Positions 62,001 to 64,000 of a stretch of DNA of 64,000 bases are shown one piece after another; positions within the stretch are counted from its first letter, which is position 1, and each line of letters begins with the position of its first letter. Made by a program: the position numbers and the translations under genes. The notes beneath the pieces are model-generated. The model was given only the letters and a program-made list of their open reading frames with translations. It was not told the DNA's origin and ran no database searches. Source of the DNA: Halomonas aestuarii (GTDB taxonomy: Bacteria; Pseudomonadota; Gammaproteobacteria; Pseudomonadales; Halomonadaceae); assembly GCF_001886615.1 (NCBI RefSeq), contig NZ_CP018139.1, positions 1,674,001-1,738,000 of the forward strand, given 5' to 3'.

Positions 62001-62702
62001 TCAGGAGTGATTCGGGATGGGGTGTTGCGAGGGCTCCCGCTGGCGTCGCCCGACCAGCGGTGGCGGGGCGCCGAGATTCTGGCGGGCCCAGTTCACCGCC
62101 TGCAGGCGGTTGTGTACCTTGATCTTGCGGAAGATGTTGTAGAGGTGGGACTTGACGGTGTGTTCGCTGACGAACAGCTGGTCGGCGATCTCGATGTTCG
62201 AGGCCCCCGTGCCCAGCATGGCGATGATCTCCAGTTCCCGGTGCGTCAGGCCGCAGACCGGCCGGTAGGAGTTGAGCTGCTGGCGACGGAAGAACTGGAT
62301 CATCCGGGTCATCAGCGAGCGAGACATCCACAGGTTACCTTCCAGCAGGATGCTCAGCCCCTTGCAGATCATCTCCAGCGAGTCGCTGCGATAGAAGACC
62401 CCCTGCAGGTTCATGGCCGACAGGACCTCGACGGCATGTTCCTCGTCCCGCAGGTTGAAGGCCGCCAGGGACATGTCGTTGGCCTCGGCCGCCTTGACAT
62501 GCCACTGCTGCATGGTGGCCTCGTCGATGTGATCCGCATCGAGCAGGACCACGGTCGTCTCGGAATCCTTGCCCTTCCACTCCGTGGTCGGCGCAACGAC
62601 TGAGACCTGGCAGTCGAGCTGCTGGTGAAGATAGTCGATGAAAAGTTGCGACTGCGGGTTACTGGCAGTCACCAGCAATACCAGGCTCTGTCCCTTATCC
62701 AT
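62001..62702 (-). CDS. VpsT/CsgD-like LuxR family regulator
   Basis: 233 residues. The C-terminal helix-turn-helix is clear: LTHRELEIIAMLGTGASNIE then VSEHTVKSHLYNIFRKIKV. The N-terminal half is a receiver-like fold with a lone Asp (VVLLDADHID), but without the acidic pair that phosphorylation needs. Near residue 125 is WMSR, which fits the W[FLM][TS]R c-di-GMP-binding motif of VpsT. So it may control biofilm or exopolysaccharide genes in response to c-di-GMP. No target genes are nearby. It converges on the kinase gene. Confidence 0.85.
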   Translation of the reverse strand: MDKGQSLVLLVTASNPQSQLFIDYLHQQLDCQVSVVAPTTEWKGKDSETTVVLLDADHIDEATMQQWHVKAAEANDMSLAAFNLRDEEHAVEVLSAMNLQGVFYRSDSLEMICKGLSILLEGNLWMSRSLMTRMIQFFRRQQLNSYRPVCGLTHRELEIIAMLGTGASNIEIADQLFVSEHTVKSHLYNIFRKIKVHNRLQAVNWARQNLGAPPPLVGRRQREPSQHPIPNHS

Positions 62703-63109
62703 GATCTCGATCCCCTGCAGAAGTGCTTGCCACGAATGTTCTGGTGAGGCAATCAGACGAATGTGGCATGCTCGCCACTCTGGTTCTCAGTCTTGGACAT
62801 AATGTAAGTTTTAGTTACTAGCTTTTGGCTATTTCATTATCTCTTTTTATATTCTTTTTCGTGATGCCGTCGGGTCATTGTTGGCAATCAAAGGCTTGGC
62901 TCTGGAAAATGCCTCGACGCTGCGGCCTTCTGGAATGCCTTTCAAGGAAAATCAGCCTGAGACTTGTAGCGCCTTAATCGAGTTTTTAATGCATATTAAT
63001 GATTTTTTTCATACTTAAGAATGTCACACGATCAGATCATGACCCGGTCGTTTCCCTGGCGGGATCGGGCTCGTAGAATGGGCACCCCCGTCGTCGTGGA
63101 GAATCAACA
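62703..63109. other. Long AT-rich intergenic region upstream of the VpsT-like gene
   Basis: 407 bp without an ORF, divergent between the regulator and rdgB. Its composition from about 62795 to 63030 is far more AT-rich than the window, with runs of T (TCTTTTTATATTCTTTTTC near 62844) and a TTAAT-GCAT-ATTAA palindrome at 62986-62999. CsgD-type regulators often have such long control regions. For rdgB, TAGAAT at 63074-63079 is a possible -10. Confidence 0.6.
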
Positions 63110-63721
63110 ATGACCCCAGCCCTGCTGGTCCTGGCCAGTGGCAATGCCGGCAAGCTTCGCGAGTTTCACCAGCTGCTCGCTCCCCTGGGCATCGAGGTGC
63201 GCGCCCAGGCCGACTTCGCGGTGGCCGATGTCGAGGAGACCGGCCTGACCTTCGTCGAGAACGCCCTGCTCAAGGCCCGGGAGGCCAGTCGCCTCAGCGG
63301 CTTGCCTGCCCTGGCCGATGATTCGGGGCTGGAGGTGGATGCCCTGGAGGGGGCTCCCGGCATCCATTCGGCCCGCTATGCCGGCGAGCCCAGGAGCGAT
63401 GCCCGCAACAACGCCCGGCTGCTCGATGCCCTGGCCGAGGTGCCGGAGGGACGCCGGAGCGCACGGTACTGGTGCGTGCTGGTCCTGCTCCGGCATGCCG
63501 AGGACCCCGTCCCGTTGATCGTCCAGCGCAGCTGGGAGGGCGAGATCCTGCAGGCGCCTCGCGGCGACGGCGGATTCGGCTACGATCCGCTGTTCTGGAT
63601 ACCCGAGCAACAGGCCACGGCCGCCGAGCTCAGTGCCGAGCAGAAGAACCGGCTCAGCCACCGGGGCCGGGCCCTGCAGGCGCTGGTCGCCGCCATGGGC
63701 CCGGGGCCCGGCCGGCCATGA
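63110..63721 (+). CDS. rdgB: RdgB/HAM1 family non-canonical purine NTP pyrophosphatase
   Basis: 203 residues. LVLASGNAGKLREFHQLLAP is the N-terminal Asn/Lys substrate motif, followed by FVENALLKAREASRLSGLPA and LADDSGLEVDAL, the metal-binding Asp/Asp motif. GDGGFGYDPLFW is another hallmark, and KNRLSHRGRAL forms the base-binding end. It hydrolyses dITP, XTP and ITP to keep them out of DNA. Its stop overlaps the hemW start (ATGA). Confidence 0.96.
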   Translation: MTPALLVLASGNAGKLREFHQLLAPLGIEVRAQADFAVADVEETGLTFVENALLKAREASRLSGLPALADDSGLEVDALEGAPGIHSARYAGEPRSDARNNARLLDALAEVPEGRRSARYWCVLVLLRHAEDPVPLIVQRSWEGEILQAPRGDGGFGYDPLFWIPEQQATAAELSAEQKNRLSHRGRALQALVAAMGPGPGRP

Positions 63722-64000
63722 GCGGATCCCTCCCCGCCTCGTCCGGCCTGCCGCCCCTGTCGCTCTACGTGCATGTGCCATGGTGCGTTCGCAAGTGCCC
63801 CTACTGCGACTTCAACTCCCATGGCGTCGGGCGCGGTGCCGACCTCCCCGAGGCCGCCTATCTCGAGGCCCTGGTGGCCGACCTCGAGGCCGACCTGCCG
63901 CTCGCCGCTGGGCGTGAGCTGGTCAGCGTCTTCATCGGCGGCGGCACCCCGAGCCTGATGTCGGCCGGCTTCTACGAGCGCCTGCTCCAGGCCGTGGCCA
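63718..64000 (+). CDS. hemW: Radical SAM heme chaperone HemW (N-terminal part)
   Basis: The first 94 codons are in the window; the gene runs past the end. The radical SAM motif is CVRKCPYCDFNSHG with cysteines 23, 27 and 30. IGGGTPSLM near residue 78 is the SAM-binding GGG-type region. HemW (formerly called a coproporphyrinogen oxidase, HemN-like) delivers heme to respiratory enzymes. It overlaps rdgB by four bases, as in many gammaproteobacteria. The C-terminal part is not visible. Confidence 0.94.
   Translation, partial: MSGSLPASSGLPPLSLYVHVPWCVRKCPYCDFNSHGVGRGADLPEAAYLEALVADLEADLPLAAGRELVSVFIGGGTPSLMSAGFYERLLQAVA

Overview
The window looks like chromosome from a high-GC gammaproteobacterium. 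Gene content and protein character fit the Halomonas group (Halomonadaceae, Oceanospirillales), and the gene order is close to that of Pseudomonas. I placed it from protein families and synteny recalled from memory, not from a search. There are no rRNA or tRNA genes, prophage, insertion sequences or CRISPR arrays. Nearly all of it is core chromosome.

Layout. 1-7820: end of gmk, then rpoZ, spoT, ridA, thpR, a convergent nucleotide-sugar epimerase-like gene, and oxyR-recG. 7940-10021: a small SCP2-like protein, an HU protein and a rubredoxin-reductase-like flavoprotein, all on the minus strand. 10123-13684: ubiC-ubiA and phoB-phoR. 13672-19899: cysZ and the phosphate-uptake set pstS / pstC-pstA-pstB-phoU. 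PhoB-type direct repeats lie before phoB, before pstS and between pstS and pstC. 20047-32933 is the most accessory-like part: a YciA-type thioesterase, an orphan Tat-exported TRAP binding protein, uvrD, hexR, a small unknown protein, an NSS-family Na+ symporter, a DUF72 protein, and two LysR-regulator/enzyme pairs (one with an HglS/YdcJ-type 2-oxoadipate dioxygenase, one with an old-yellow-enzyme reductase).

33038-51453 is a long block with every gene on the minus strand: glmS, glmU, apbE, uppP, mgtE, the complete F1Fo ATP synthase operon atpIBEFHAGDC, parB, parA, rsmG and mnmG. Directly upstream of mnmG is a 532-bp gene-free segment (51454-51985). It carries a cluster of DnaA-box-like 9-mers and AT-rich stretches, and it is sealed on the far side by a strong intrinsic terminator. 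I interpret it as a candidate chromosomal replication origin. On the other side lie an amino-acid ABC transporter (glnHPQ-type), erpA, argC, a ClC anion transporter, hemJ, thiD and hemL, a P-loop kinase with a degenerate aminoglycoside-phosphotransferase-like half, a VpsT/CsgD-like LuxR regulator behind a long AT-rich intergenic region, rdgB and the start of hemW.

How the parts work together. The region joins nucleotide alarmone and oxidative-stress control (SpoT, OxyR), the complete Pho sensing and uptake circuit (PhoB, PhoR, PhoU, PstSCAB), cell-wall precursor supply (GlmS, GlmU, UppP), energy conversion (ATP synthase) and chromosome replication/segregation (candidate oriC, ParA, ParB). The items most worth a second look are the candidate oriC, the VpsT-like c-di-GMP-type regulator with its long upstream region, the degenerate kinase fusion, the DnaA boxes before hemL, and the HglS locus.
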